A stretch of 64,000 nucleotides of DNA from Nitrosococcus halophilus Nc 4 (GTDB lineage: Bacteria > Pseudomonadota > Gammaproteobacteria > Nitrosococcales > Nitrosococcaceae). The stretch covers positions 3,644,001 through 3,708,000 of the forward strand of contig NC_013960.1 in assembly GCF_000024725.1 (NCBI RefSeq). The letters run 5' to 3'. The notes under the pieces are model-generated. The model was not told the origin of the DNA. It did not search any database and saw only the letters and a list, made by a program, of their open reading frames with translations. Below are positions 1 through 9,831 of the stretch, piece by piece (the stretch's first letter is position 1; every line of letters begins with the position of its first letter). Made by a program: the position numbers and the translations under genes.

Positions 1-1
1 G

Positions 2-1252
2 GTCTATGGAGCATATGTCTATAATGCTCAAGGCAAGAAAGTGGCTGCCACAGGCGCCAAGGAGCCTAGCATGCAGAGCCACGAATTAACCCAGCTGGCG
101 GCCGAGGGAAACCGGCGCGGGCAATATGGTGAATTTGACGGTGAGGAGATCTATTCCTATTTCGTACCTTTAACCAATTCCAGTGGACTCATTATTGGTC
201 TGTTACAGCTTACCCGCCAGGGTAGTGATTTTCAGGACTATCTTGGCCAGGTGCGCTGGCAGGGTCTATTTCTCTTGGTGCTTCTTGCCCTTCTTCTCAC
301 CGGCGTCGTGATCTATGGCCAATATAGAGCTGTTGGCCGGTATCTTGCTGCTTTGATGAATACCATGGCAATGATAGAGCAAGGTGACCGCACCCATCGA
401 GCGCCTTTGCAAGGGCCACGGGAACTGGTCGTCCTGAGTGCTTGTATGAATAACATGCTCGACAGCATTGCCCATTCAGAGGCGGAGATCTCCCGTCGGC
501 GTGCCGAGCAATCAGCACTAGAGAACCGTTTGCGGCAATCCCAGAAAATGGCAGCCATCGGTCAACTGGCGGCCGGCACCGCCCATGAGTTGGGCACGCC
601 ACTCAGCGTAGTAGACGGCAAGGCCCAACGGCTGTTGCGCTTGCGAGATCTACCTCTACGGGTCACAGAGGGATTACAGGAAATCCGGGATGCGGTAAAG
701 CGGATGGAACATATTGTCCGCCAACTTATGGATTTTGGACGTGCCACCCCCTTAAGTCTGCACCCGGAGATGGCGGATCGGCTAGCCCAGGCTGCCGTTT
801 CCCAGGTCAGAGACGAGTTTGCCCATGCCGGAATGCAGTTAGAACTTGCTGGACCCCACCCTGCTCCCCTTATGCTCGTCGATCCGGTACGTATTGAACA
901 AGTATTGACCAACCTGCTGCGCAATGGAATGCAGGCAAGCCCTGGCGGTCATGTGCGACTTTCCTGGCTTCAGGAAGGAGAATTAACAGGGTTTTGCGTA
1001 GAAGACGATGGTCCCGGCATTGACGATGATATTTATTCCCGGTTATTCGAACCATTTTTCACGACTAAACCCGTCGGTCAGGGTACCGGCTTAGGACTTT
1101 CTGTCGTCCACGGAGCCATAGAAGAACACCATGGCAGCATTGAGGTGGGACGCAGTCTGCTTGGCGGAGCCGCGTTTTATATCTTTTTCCCTCCCCTGCC
1201 CAAACCACTCCAAGGAGACTATTTGAGTGACAAGAGAAGAGATTCGTCCTAA
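2..1252 (+). CDS. Sensor histidine kinase, 5' end cut by window edge
   Basis: The frame is open to the first codon of the window (reading VYGAYVYNAQGKKVA, which resembles the end of a Cache/PAS-type sensor fold), so the true start lies upstream. Counting from an internal GTG at 41, one membrane segment lies at about residues 74-92, followed by a HAMP-like linker (about 93-150). The phospho-acceptor is H182 in AHELGTPLS. The ATPase domain shows the N box LLRNGMQAS, G1 DDGPGID, F box FEPFFTTKP and G2 GQGTGLGLS. This is an inner-membrane kinase that should phosphorylate the regulator encoded next, whose start overlaps its end by 26 bases. The ligand cannot be told from the sequence. Confidence 0.93.
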   Translation, partial: VYGAYVYNAQGKKVAATGAKEPSMQSHELTQLAAEGNRRGQYGEFDGEEIYSYFVPLTNSSGLIIGLLQLTRQGSDFQDYLGQVRWQGLFLLVLLALLLTGVVIYGQYRAVGRYLAALMNTMAMIEQGDRTHRAPLQGPRELVVLSACMNNMLDSIAHSEAEISRRRAEQSALENRLRQSQKMAAIGQLAAGTAHELGTPLSVVDGKAQRLLRLRDLPLRVTEGLQEIRDAVKRMEHIVRQLMDFGRATPLSLHPEMADRLAQAAVSQVRDEFAHAGMQLELAGPHPAPLMLVDPVRIEQVLTNLLRNGMQASPGGHVRLSWLQEGELTGFCVEDDGPGIDDDIYSRLFEPFFTTKPVGQGTGLGLSVVHGAIEEHHGSIEVGRSLLGGAAFYIFFPPLPKPLQGDYLSDKRRDSS

Positions 1253-2624
1253 GGAACGGGTACTGATTGTCGAAGACGATGAAGCCCTGCGTCGCCTGCT
1301 AGAGGAAGAACTGACCGATTCAGGTTTGCAAGTACGCACTGCCGGGGAGGTGGATTCGGCTTGGCAGATACTCAAAACCTGGCTGCCTGAATTGATCCTT
1401 AGCGACTTATACTTGCCGGGTGCCAATGGCGTGGAATTACTAGAACGGGTACGTACCCACCCTGTTCCCCCTGGATTCATTATGATCACGGCATTCGGAA
1501 CCATCAACCAAGCAGTCGAGGCGCTCAAACTAGGCGCTGACGATTTTCTTACTAAGCCCCTGGATCTCGACCATTTGATGCTCTGCGTTATCCGTATCCT
1601 GGAGAATCGACGCTTAAAAGAAGAAGTGCAACATTTTCGAGAACTGCTGAACGACGATAACTTTCATGGCATTATCGGCCGCAGCATCCCCATGCAAACC
1701 CTTTTTGCAACCATTCGCCAACTAGCCCACGCGGCAGGTCCAGTATTAATTACCGGGGAGAGCGGCGTAGGCAAAGAATTAGTAGCACGGGCTATTCACC
1801 GGGAAAGCGGGCGGGCCGGAGGCCCCTTCATCGCTGTCAACTGTGCGGGCATCCCCACCGAACTGTTAGAGAGCGAATTTTTCGGGCATGCCGCAGGGGC
1901 TTTCACCGGCGCCAACAATGCCCGTAAGGGGTTATTTGCGGAGGCAGAAGGAGGAACGCTACTCTTAGATGAGATTGCAGAAATGCCGTTAGCACTGCAA
2001 GCCAAGCTGCTGCGTATCCTTCAAGATGGCCGTGTTCGACCTTTAGGGGCTAATCAGGAACGATGCGTGGACGTTCGGATCATAGCCGCGACTAATCGCA
2101 ACCTTGAGGAGGAGGTCAACCAGGGGCGGTTTCGAGAAGACTTGTTTTATAGGCTAGAGACCTTTGTCCTGCCGGTCCCTCCCCTGCGGGATCGGGGGGA
2201 AGATCTAGATCTACTTATAGCGCGGTTTCTCGATCTATTTCGCACCCAATTGAGACGAGAAGTGCGCGGTATCCATCCCTCCGCCCTTGCTCATCTCAAA
2301 GCCTATCCGTTTCCGGGTAATGTGCGGGAACTACGCAACACTATCGAGCGTGCTGTCGTCTTCTGTCACGAAAAAGAAATCAAATTATTCCATCTGCCTG
2401 AACGCATGAGAAGAGTGCCTAAATCCAAGTCTAGGGCGAAGAATCTATCGGAGTCCCTCTCCCCATCGGATGAGAGCATGCTGTCTACCCTAGGGGAAAT
2501 TGAACAGAGTTATATCCATTATGTCCTGGATCAAGTAGGAGGGAACAAACGCCGCGCCGCAGCCCTGCTCGGCATCAGCCGCCGCACTTTATACCGGCGT
2601 CTTGGCGAAGAAGAATCCAGTTAA
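1227..2624 (+). CDS. Sigma-54-dependent response regulator (NtrC family)
   Basis: 465-residue NtrC-type activator with three domains. The receiver domain (1-120) has acidic residues E16/D17/D18 and phospho-acceptor D60 in LILSDLYLPG. The AAA+ domain has Walker A GESGVGKE, the sigma-54 contact loop GAFTGA and Walker B GGTLLLDEIAEMP. The C-terminal Fis-type helix-turn-helix contains NKRRAAALLGISRRTLYRRL. All parts needed to activate RpoN promoters appear intact. The start is GTG 1227, with CAAGGAG nine bases upstream inside the kinase gene; the 26-base overlap suggests translational coupling. Target genes are unknown, and I found no convincing -24/-12 promoter nearby. Confidence 0.95.
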   Translation: MTREEIRPKERVLIVEDDEALRRLLEEELTDSGLQVRTAGEVDSAWQILKTWLPELILSDLYLPGANGVELLERVRTHPVPPGFIMITAFGTINQAVEALKLGADDFLTKPLDLDHLMLCVIRILENRRLKEEVQHFRELLNDDNFHGIIGRSIPMQTLFATIRQLAHAAGPVLITGESGVGKELVARAIHRESGRAGGPFIAVNCAGIPTELLESEFFGHAAGAFTGANNARKGLFAEAEGGTLLLDEIAEMPLALQAKLLRILQDGRVRPLGANQERCVDVRIIAATNRNLEEEVNQGRFREDLFYRLETFVLPVPPLRDRGEDLDLLIARFLDLFRTQLRREVRGIHPSALAHLKAYPFPGNVRELRNTIERAVVFCHEKEIKLFHLPERMRRVPKSKSRAKNLSESLSPSDESMLSTLGEIEQSYIHYVLDQVGGNKRRAAALLGISRRTLYRRLGEEESS

Positions 2625-2635
2625 TATTTAACTGG
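2617..2635. repeat. Perfect palindrome at the 3' end of the regulator gene
   Basis: CCAGTTAATATTTAACTGG is an 8-bp perfect stem with a 3-base loop, overlapping the stop codon (2622-2624). No T-run follows, so it is not a classical intrinsic terminator. It lies between two convergent genes and may protect or end their transcripts. Confidence 0.5.
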
Positions 2636-2670
2636 TAGGGTCTACTCTTGCTTCGTGATCTTTACTGTGA

Positions 2671-5600
2671 TCATATGTTCATTCTTTTATTACGCACTTG
2701 ACAAGACCTGACCCTTTTGATGTGATCAATAAAAGTAGCTTTAATTCTTGTACTCAATCCGGAGGGGTGGAAAAAATTGATGCTAATAGGTATCCGATGA
2801 GTCTCTAACTCCTGAAAACCCGTGGATTGTGAGAGGTTTTTGCCCTGTTCTAAACGTTTAAAATGATATTCTGTGCTGGTGGCAATCCGGGGATGCAGAG
2901 TCCAATAGAAATAAGCACGCCCTAAATATTCATCCCAATTCTCTACTACCGCTCGGCTATCCATAGTACCTTGGATCCGCAGGTCTCGTTTAGAAAACTC
3001 AGTGCCAGCATAAAAACTAGAAGAAAATCTTTGATCAATCGCGACCCCATAGTGCCACACATCAAGGCCTTGGCGGTTCACATTCTGAATATCCTGTTCG
3101 AAGGTGGTACCAAAAAACTGAGTGAAGCCTGCTATCTAGATCGGCTCGATTGTTTGCCCTATACTGAGACCAGGTTCCAGTACTCTAAAGGCAGCAGCCC
3201 GCAATATCGTTTCCGAAGATGGCCTCCACATCAAGCCAATTTTAGGATTGAATTGGTTCCGTTCTACCAAGGTTCCTTTGAAGAAGTTTCCACTTGCCCC
3301 AAGGATCAACGTTAGAGATTCCCCGTAATTAAAATAGGAGTATAGGTAAACATTAGTATGCTGAATATTAGCCTCTGTTTCATCTAGGGTGGAACGAGGA
3401 AAGGGGATAAAAAAATCTGCCACTATTTTTTCTTGGCGGCCGAGTGTGTCGAAATGGCCTGCACCGCTAACAAGGTTTAGCCCTGCCCACCGGACTAAAT
3501 GCTGGCCTTCGATTAAATAGGCCTCTTCCTTTAATTCTCCTGAAAAATTAATCGATGGATGAGTTGTTTGGAAGCCTCCTTCCACCTTCTTGTAAATAAA
3601 GAAAGCAAGGAGATCCGATCGGGGGGAAAAGCCATGGTGGAACCCAAGCCGAGCGGTTTCTGTTTTTCGATTCTGATGAAAGTTAGGATCGAAATTATCT
3701 AGGAAAAAATTGAGTCTTCTTTCTCCCTCTTCGACTTCTGTGGATCGCAACTCTGCCTGGACACTGCTGTTAGGAGACAAGGCGCCCTGGATAAACAAGT
3801 TATAGATATCCTGTTGAAAATCGTTATTGGGTCGAAACCCGTCTGTCTCAAAATGATACTGCCCTAGACTGTAAGAGAGCTTTTCTAAGAGGCCGGACTG
3901 GACAACTTCATCCCCCCAGGTGCCATTTCCCCCCACAATCCCCGAAGCCAGCAGGGCAAACCGGTCTCGGAGAAACAGGGGATTAAATTCATTTAACGAC
4001 GGCGCTGCCGGCCCCAAACCACCTAAGAGAAACAAATCACTCTCCGCCAACTGGGGCTGCACGGGGGTAATGTTAATGGGTTGTAGCAGCTGAGACTGCA
4101 ATAACTCACTCACGCGTGCAATTCCGCGTCGCGGTGAAAAAAAATAAGAATCTGCTAGAAGCCGATGAGCAGAATAGTTCGCAGGATCAGTATAAATAGA
4201 TTTCCAACCTTCAACTAAGCCCCGGCTCTCAAATCCAAGCTCGTTATACATACGACCTATGGTGGCACTGCGAGCGGCCAAATCCTCATCAAGCAACAAC
4301 TTCGACCGATAAACGGCTCTATTATCGTTCAGCTCAATGGCTTTTTGCATGTCATGCAAGGCTTCCACCGGCCGGTTGGCAGTTTGTTTGCGGATGGCGT
4401 CATAAAACCAGGGGGTGGGATCGTTGGGATCCAGCTCCTTGGCCATAGCTAACTCCGTCCCTGCTAATCCCCCCCCGCTTCTGCTCGTAATAGGCTTTGC
4501 CCAGATAGCTTCTAATCAGTGAATTATTGGGGTCCAGGCTCGCGGCAATCTCGATTTCCTGGGTACCTTCCTTCAGATCGCCCTGGCGAATCTTGGCCAG
4601 CCCTAGCCCAAGGCGCGATAAGGGATCGGCCGGATCGAGCGCAATGGCCTGTTCAAAAGCCGTCTTGGCTTGATCGATTTTGATTTCCGTTAAATAAGCA
4701 AAGCCCTGCACGGTTTGGGTCCGGGCCAAATCGGGCTCAAGTGCCACCGCCTGTTGCGCGGCCTTGGCGGCCTCATCCAAATCACCCAGGGAAAGCTGCA
4801 GTTCAGCAACCCTGGCCCACGCTAAAGCCTCTCCGGGAAAAAGCTCGATGGCCTGCTCTGCGTGTTTTAACGCTTTTTCGATATTGAAAGCTGCTTGATG
4901 AGCATAGGAAAGGGCGATTTGGGGAATGGGTGATTGGGGGTCAAGATCCGCCGCTTGTTGAGCAAGTCGCAAAGCTTGCTCTTTTTGGTTTTGCACTAGG
5001 GCAATGATGGACTGCAGGGCGTAGGCGGTTCCATAGTCAGGATTGAGTTGCAACGCGCGCTGGATCTTGGGGCGGGCTTCATCCACACGGCCCACTACCA
5101 GGAGCAAGGCCGCCTGCAAGGTGAAATAACTCGCTTCTCGAACCTCTGTCGGTACCTGCTCCAAACGGGCCAAGGCAGAAAGCAAATTTCCAGCCTGGTA
5201 ATCACGCAACGCCGCGTGAATCTCTTGGGCTTCTGGGCCCCTTGGATAAATATTCGACCGCAGGTCAATAAGCGGCGGATAATAAAGGGTCCATTGCACG
5301 GCTTCTCGGGGTTCAATAACCAAACGCCGCCTCGGCGCCTGACCGGCCTCAGCCACCGCCGCTTCACCATTGGTTAAAGTAAGGCGGCCAGCCGGATTGT
5401 GGAATAGAACCCGTCCCTCAAAGACCCAGAGCAACGCTTGTTCCGGTTCTACCCGGATCACAAATTCGGTACCTTCTACCGCCGCATTCACAAAGGGCGT
5501 TTTGACTTCCAGCCGATGGGGAAAGCGGCTGATGAGGTGAATAGCACCTTTTAAGAGTTCAAACCAGGAGGGCTGTTCCGGTTCAATGTTGGAAAAAGTC

Positions 5601-5869
5601 ACGAGGGTGCCGGCATCCAGGTGCAGGATGGTATCCTCTTGAAGCTGTACCACGGCACGGCTATAGGCTTCGATGCGGACCCTATCCCCCGCACAGAAAC
5701 TCTCCCGCAACTGCACTGGCCGCCAACGCCTCTCACCCACTGGAGTCACTTTCACCTGCCCTTGTAGTGAAACAACCTGGGCCACCGGGGATACGCAACG
5801 CTCTTCAGCTAATGCCCAGGAGTGCAACACAGAAAGCACTACCAAAAGCATAGGAAGCCGCAAACCCAT
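2671..5869 (-). pseudogene. FecR-TPR-outer-membrane beta-barrel protein, broken by a frameshift and an amber stop
   Basis: Three pieces on one strand form one gene. Residues 1-22 are a signal peptide. A FecR-type domain follows (about 28-170), then TPR repeats (about 215-480). The remainder is rich in alternating polar/aromatic residues typical of a beta-barrel. The first piece (5869 to 4400) runs out of frame at a run of eight G residues (C on the plus strand, 4469-4476). With seven, the reading continues as KRGGLAGTELAMAKELDP into the second piece (to 3136). That piece ends in an in-frame TAG at 3136-3138, after which the same frame continues as IAGFTQFFGTTFEQD to 2671. Repaired, the protein would have 1065 residues. 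It lies 157 bases downstream of the CHASE2 cyclase on the same strand, probably in one operon. The GAGGGAGG ribosome site and ATG at 5869 look intact. A sequencing error at the G run cannot be excluded. Confidence 0.85.
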
Positions 5870-6026
5870 ACCAGCCTCCCTCTATTAATAATTATCGTTT
5901 TAATTTTCTAAGTGGCCGATTTCAATGAGAATACACGGCCTACTTGGGCGCTAGTCTACCCTTTATCAGAACATCCCCCTCCTAGGAAAACCCCTCTTTG
6001 TTTATACCTTTATAATTTTATGTAGC

Positions 6027-8318
6027 CTACATTGAAGTCTTCTTCCAGCTTTTTTCCCTATGCTCGGCTGTGACCGTCAGCCCCGATCGGGTTGCCTTAC
6101 GGCGTTCCTCTACATAACCCAAATCAATAATGCCGTCCCAGGAAGTAGCAGGGGGCTTTTGAGCATAATGCCCGGCTAAGCGCAGATAAAAATAGGAAGG
6201 GCCATCATTACCATAGCTTGCTAATAACGCTCTGAAAGCCAACAAAGCCTCTTGCCACCGTTGGCGCTGGAATATCCGAAGGGCTGCTTCGAATTGCTCA
6301 CAGTGGTCTCGTAGAGTCTTGTTTACCTCTTCTGTGCGGCAGACCAGCTCATGAATGGCTAAGGGCTGGCTTCTTCCCCTTACACGGAAACATCCGACCT
6401 TCCGGGTAAAGATGCTTTCTAGCCCTGCAATGACTTCACCGGAGGTCAACACGCAGGTCCCTAGGATCTTGTTTAAATTCTCAATTCTACTGGCCACATT
6501 GGCCACATCCCCCACTGACCGATATTCGAGATGATCCCTGGAACCTACCTCACCAATGACCATTTTGCCGTAATGCAATCCTATCCGGGTAGGCAGAGAA
6601 ACTTCGGGGGTACGGTGGTTGAATTCTGCAACGGCGTCAACAATATCGAGAGCAGCTAAACAGGCCTGCTCTCGGAGGCTCTGTTTGCGAACTGCCTCTA
6701 CCCATATGGCCATTATCGCATCGCCTCTTATATCCGAGATTTCCCCTCCCCGAAACTTTACGGGTTCAAAGATATTTTGGAAATATTCATTAAGGAGTAA
6801 GTACAACTGATTAAGCTCAAGGCGCTCCGCAAGAGGTGTATACTGCTGGACGTCTGTGGCAAGGCAAACCCCCTTAGCAATTTGCGCTGGCGGTGGTTCG
6901 GAATGCCGATTCCACCTTCTCCAAAACCAATCTGGAAGATAAGGTCTAATGGCCTTCCCAATAGTCAGATACCGCCATAACAAGGCCCCTAGCAATCCAA
7001 ATGGCAATTGCCACAGTAAAGGTATTACCAGGGGCAGCCATAGTCCCTCACTTACAAATAAGTGATAGGCCACACTCATATAGCCTACTGCCAGGGCCAC
7101 CGCGGTAGGAATCAAAGCATAAGCATTCAGAAACAGGAATAAAAATCCTATCGCCACTCCCCACAGCACAATCACAAGGTAATGGAGAAAAAGGGGCAAG
7201 GGAGTCACGCTGCGACTTTCCAAAAGATTGGCAAAGACCGTAGCTGCAATCTCTACCCCACTGATATCTAAGCCATCCGGCTGGGAGTAAACAGTATAAA
7301 ATCCGTCTTTTTGCTCCGGTTGAAATTGCTCACTAAAACCTACAAAAACAGCTTTGCCTTTAAATGAAACAGGCAAAGAAGCCTCCCCCTCTCCCGCCAA
7401 TATCCGGTGATAGGGGATAGTGCTGATACTGTGAGGGGGGCCATAAAAATCCAGGAAAAGGCTCTCTGGAGAGCTAAAGACCCTAATCAAAGCGGCAACT
7501 ACAGAGTGCCCTTGAGAGTGAGTAAGGGACTCAGAGCTCTGCAAACGAGCCAACAGGCTTTGGGGCAGTTGAGCCTCCCCCTGAAATAGTTTTTGCAGAT
7601 GTATAGCTAGCGCCGTAAGGTCTGATTGGCCTGGAGCAGTTTCCCATTCGCTTTTCAGCCGCTGGGTTTCTCCCGTAGCCATTTCCACCTCATTGAGTAA
7701 ACGCAAGAAATCTTCATAATAAGGACGTGCATAGACCTGTAAAGCGGTAACCGGCAACGTGGGTATGCCAAGTTTAAAAAGCCAGGCTTGATTAACCCTA
7801 ACCGGCACTTTAGGGAGTGGAAACGGTGCTGTCATGGCGGCAGCACTGGCGAGTTCAGAAACAGGGGGTAGCCGTTCCTCGATTTCGATCTCTGCTTGCT
7901 TGCCTCCGATTGCAACCCGTTTCCGCTTCTTTTTTAAATACTCAAATAAGACCACATTGCCCGCTTCCCGGATAGCTTCTGCAAAAAGTTGGTCCTGGTC
8001 AGGGTTGCGGGGCTCATCGAAAATAACGTCAAAGGCAATTACCGCCGCACCACTCTGGGTAAGGCGATGTACGAGACGGGCATGAAGTTTTCGCGGCCAT
8101 TTATCCGGCTCGTTTGGCAAACCAAACCAATCCGAGGACTCCCGGTCAATAGTGACAATAACCACTTCTTCAGGTGCCGCACGAGGCCCCCGCAATTTGA
8201 AAAGCCAAAGGAGTCCCAAATCAAGTTCGAGGCGGCCTAGGGATGGTGCTATCGTTGCCAGGAAGCCCCCCCACGCCGTGAGTAGTCCTAGTACGGCAGC
8301 CTTAGCTGGCCTTGACAT
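6027..8318 (-). CDS. CHASE2-domain class III adenylate/guanylate cyclase
   Basis: 763 residues. An N-terminal membrane segment (about 7-25) leads into a periplasmic CHASE2 sensor domain (about 30-370), then three membrane helices (about 376-450) and a cytoplasmic class III cyclase domain (about 483-650). Metal-binding aspartates D489 (CLATDV) and D533 (IRGDAIMA) are 44 residues apart, the usual class III spacing, and SVGDVANVASRIE is the conserved helix near the base-binding site. A short C-terminal tail (about 665-763) may be TPR-like. It should make cAMP or cGMP in response to an extracytoplasmic signal. GGGGAG precedes the ATG by six bases. The FecR-TPR-barrel gene follows on the same strand and a CRP-type regulator is divergent, which favours cAMP as product. 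Confidence 0.92.
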   Translation of the reverse strand: MSRPAKAAVLGLLTAWGGFLATIAPSLGRLELDLGLLWLFKLRGPRAAPEEVVIVTIDRESSDWFGLPNEPDKWPRKLHARLVHRLTQSGAAVIAFDVIFDEPRNPDQDQLFAEAIREAGNVVLFEYLKKKRKRVAIGGKQAEIEIEERLPPVSELASAAAMTAPFPLPKVPVRVNQAWLFKLGIPTLPVTALQVYARPYYEDFLRLLNEVEMATGETQRLKSEWETAPGQSDLTALAIHLQKLFQGEAQLPQSLLARLQSSESLTHSQGHSVVAALIRVFSSPESLFLDFYGPPHSISTIPYHRILAGEGEASLPVSFKGKAVFVGFSEQFQPEQKDGFYTVYSQPDGLDISGVEIAATVFANLLESRSVTPLPLFLHYLVIVLWGVAIGFLFLFLNAYALIPTAVALAVGYMSVAYHLFVSEGLWLPLVIPLLWQLPFGLLGALLWRYLTIGKAIRPYLPDWFWRRWNRHSEPPPAQIAKGVCLATDVQQYTPLAERLELNQLYLLLNEYFQNIFEPVKFRGGEISDIRGDAIMAIWVEAVRKQSLREQACLAALDIVDAVAEFNHRTPEVSLPTRIGLHYGKMVIGEVGSRDHLEYRSVGDVANVASRIENLNKILGTCVLTSGEVIAGLESIFTRKVGCFRVRGRSQPLAIHELVCRTEEVNKTLRDHCEQFEAALRIFQRQRWQEALLAFRALLASYGNDGPSYFYLRLAGHYAQKPPATSWDGIIDLGYVEERRKATRSGLTVTAEHREKSWKKTSM

Positions 8319-8436
8319 GTTTGTCTCCCCTGCTTAGAGATAGGGTAATTGCCTATAATTTTGTACAGTAGTCTAATTAAGGAATATTTCCATTTGAACT
8401 ATGGCGACAGGGGTACCCCCATTAGGATGACATTCA
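8319..8436. promoter_or_regulatory. Divergent control region between cyclase and CRP-type gene
   Basis: The 118 bases between the two divergent starts must hold both promoters. A TATAAT hexamer lies at 8354-8359 on the plus strand, but I see no well-placed -35 box. No TGTGA-N6-TCACA site is visible, so autoregulation by the adjacent CRP-type protein is not supported by a consensus match. Confidence 0.3.
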
Positions 8437-9081
8437 ATGCCTTTAAATACATTATCCCCCTTAGAATTCTCTCCAGAAGACCTAGAGTTGCTTTGCAGTT
8501 GCGGAGTCACTAGGAGCTACCCGAAGCATACAGTCTTGATTCACGAGGGGGATCTCAGCGACTCGCTTTATATCATCTTGAGCGGTAAGGTGAAGGTTTA
8601 TGTCAGCGATGAAAATGGCAAAGAAGCCATTCTCCGGACCCAGAAAGAAGGAGAATACTTTGGCGAGTTAGCACTGCTTGATGAGAGACCCCGCTCAGCC
8701 TCCGTGATGACCCTTGAAAAATCCCGTCTATCGGTGGTCTCAAAAGCCGTATTTAGCCGCTGCCTTAAAGAACATCCTGATTTCGCGCTCAAGCTCCTTT
8801 GTACTTTAACCCACCGAGTCCGTTCTCTCACCGAGAGTGTCAGGAACTTAGCATTACTGGATGTCTATGGCCGGGTCGCCCGCACTCTTTTGGACCTTGC
8901 CACTGAAAAAGACGGTAAGCTGATCATCGAAGAACGTCCCACCCATCAGGAGATTGCGCAAAGAGTAGGCGCCTCCCGGGAGATGGTCAGCCGTATCATG
9001 GGGGATCTTGCCACTGGGGGCTATATCGAAGTCACTTCCAAAACCATTGTTATCCCTCGAAACTTGCCGCCTGCCTGGTAA
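8437..9081 (+). CDS. Crp/Fnr-family transcription regulator with cAMP-type binding pocket
   Basis: 214 residues. The cyclic-nucleotide-binding domain (about 15-125) carries the phosphate-binding cassette GELALLDERPRSASV, with E77, R86 and S87 in the positions of E. coli CRP E72, R82 and S83. The C-terminal winged helix (about 140-210) has a recognition region HQEIAQRVGASREMVSRIM close to that of CRP. There are no FNR-type N-terminal cysteines. It is therefore expected to bind cAMP and DNA. It is transcribed divergently from the CHASE2 cyclase, suggesting that the cyclase product is its ligand; this is an inference. A class I adenylate cyclase gene also lies in this window. Confidence 0.93.
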   Translation: MPLNTLSPLEFSPEDLELLCSCGVTRSYPKHTVLIHEGDLSDSLYIILSGKVKVYVSDENGKEAILRTQKEGEYFGELALLDERPRSASVMTLEKSRLSVVSKAVFSRCLKEHPDFALKLLCTLTHRVRSLTESVRNLALLDVYGRVARTLLDLATEKDGKLIIEERPTHQEIAQRVGASREMVSRIMGDLATGGYIEVTSKTIVIPRNLPPAW

Positions 9082-9260
9082 TCTTTACCATCACCCAGGG
9101 CCAGGCAAACAAGTAACAGCCTTGGGGAAAAATATTTCATTACTTATCCCCTACTTGGAAGAAAAATTAAATTTATTAAAATAAAGAGAGCTTAATCTCT
9201 CCGAGACAAGCATTACGGACCCTATTGATTTCCAACCTAAAACTGTCAAACACCAGGATA

Positions 9261-9719
9261 ATGCTGACATCATCTAACGAAGAGTCCCTCCATCTGCATG
9301 AGAACGAATTCAAGAATATCCTTGCCGCCCATCAACAGTGGCTACGATCAGAGGGAAAAGAAGGTCAACAAGCCCACCTTGATGGGGTTATCCTTCGGGG
9401 GGCTAATCTGAAAGGCGTTAATCTCCAGCGAGCCAACCTGACCTTGGCCTGCCTAGAGGGGGCCAATCTAGAAAATGCTGACCTTCAAGGATGCACCCTC
9501 ATCCTTGCCAGCCTAAAAGAAGCGAACCTGACCAATGCTAGGCTTCGGGGAGCGGACCTCAACAGTTGTAAATTACAGGCGGCTGATCTTCAGGGAGCTG
9601 ATCTATCCGCTGCCAACCTAGAATGGACCGACTTATCCCATGCGAACCTTTATCAGACCAACCTCCGCGGTGCCAACCTAGACAATGCTAACCTCAATGA
9701 CGCCAAAGGCCTTACTTAG
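9261..9719 (+). CDS. Pentapeptide-repeat protein
   Basis: About 152 residues. After a 40-residue non-repetitive start, the protein is a series of A(D/N)Lxx pentapeptides (GANLKGVNLQRANL, ENADLQGCTL, GADLSAANLEW and so on) that should fold into a right-handed quadrilateral beta-helix. Some relatives mimic DNA and protect gyrase, but nothing here shows that role. I prefer ATG 9261; a TTG at 9225 would add 12 residues, and neither has a good ribosome site. No signal peptide is evident. The gene stands alone between the CRP-type regulator and the His-rich periplasmic protein. Confidence 0.85.
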   Translation: MLTSSNEESLHLHENEFKNILAAHQQWLRSEGKEGQQAHLDGVILRGANLKGVNLQRANLTLACLEGANLENADLQGCTLILASLKEANLTNARLRGADLNSCKLQAADLQGADLSAANLEWTDLSHANLYQTNLRGANLDNANLNDAKGLT

Positions 9720-9760
9720 AAACCGGAACTAAAGCCCTTACTTAGAGGTCGGAACTAACT
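9711..9760 (+). repeat. Imperfect 26-base tandem duplication across a stop codon
   Basis: CTTACTTAGAAACCGGAACT (from 9711) is followed 26 bases later by CTTACTTAGAGGTCGGAACT (from 9737). The first copy contains the end of the pentapeptide gene and its TAG stop; the second lies outside the gene and repeats the same stop context. Confidence 0.7.
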
Positions 9761-9831
9761 GCCTTAATTTTAAGAGAGAAAGAATCCTTAATGTAGTTCC
9801 CTTATCCACCCTACCTTTTTGGAGGTCTCAG

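Noticed and set aside
2671-5869. Three separate genes on the minus strand (2671-3081, 3136-4446, 4400-5869).
   Set aside because: The first two are in the same frame, separated by one amber codon, and the last joins by a one-base shift at a G run. Together they make one FecR-TPR-barrel protein.
8319-8436. A CRP-binding site between cyclase and CRP-type gene.
   Set aside because: No TGTGA-N6-TCACA-like sequence is present; only a TATAAT hexamer can be seen.
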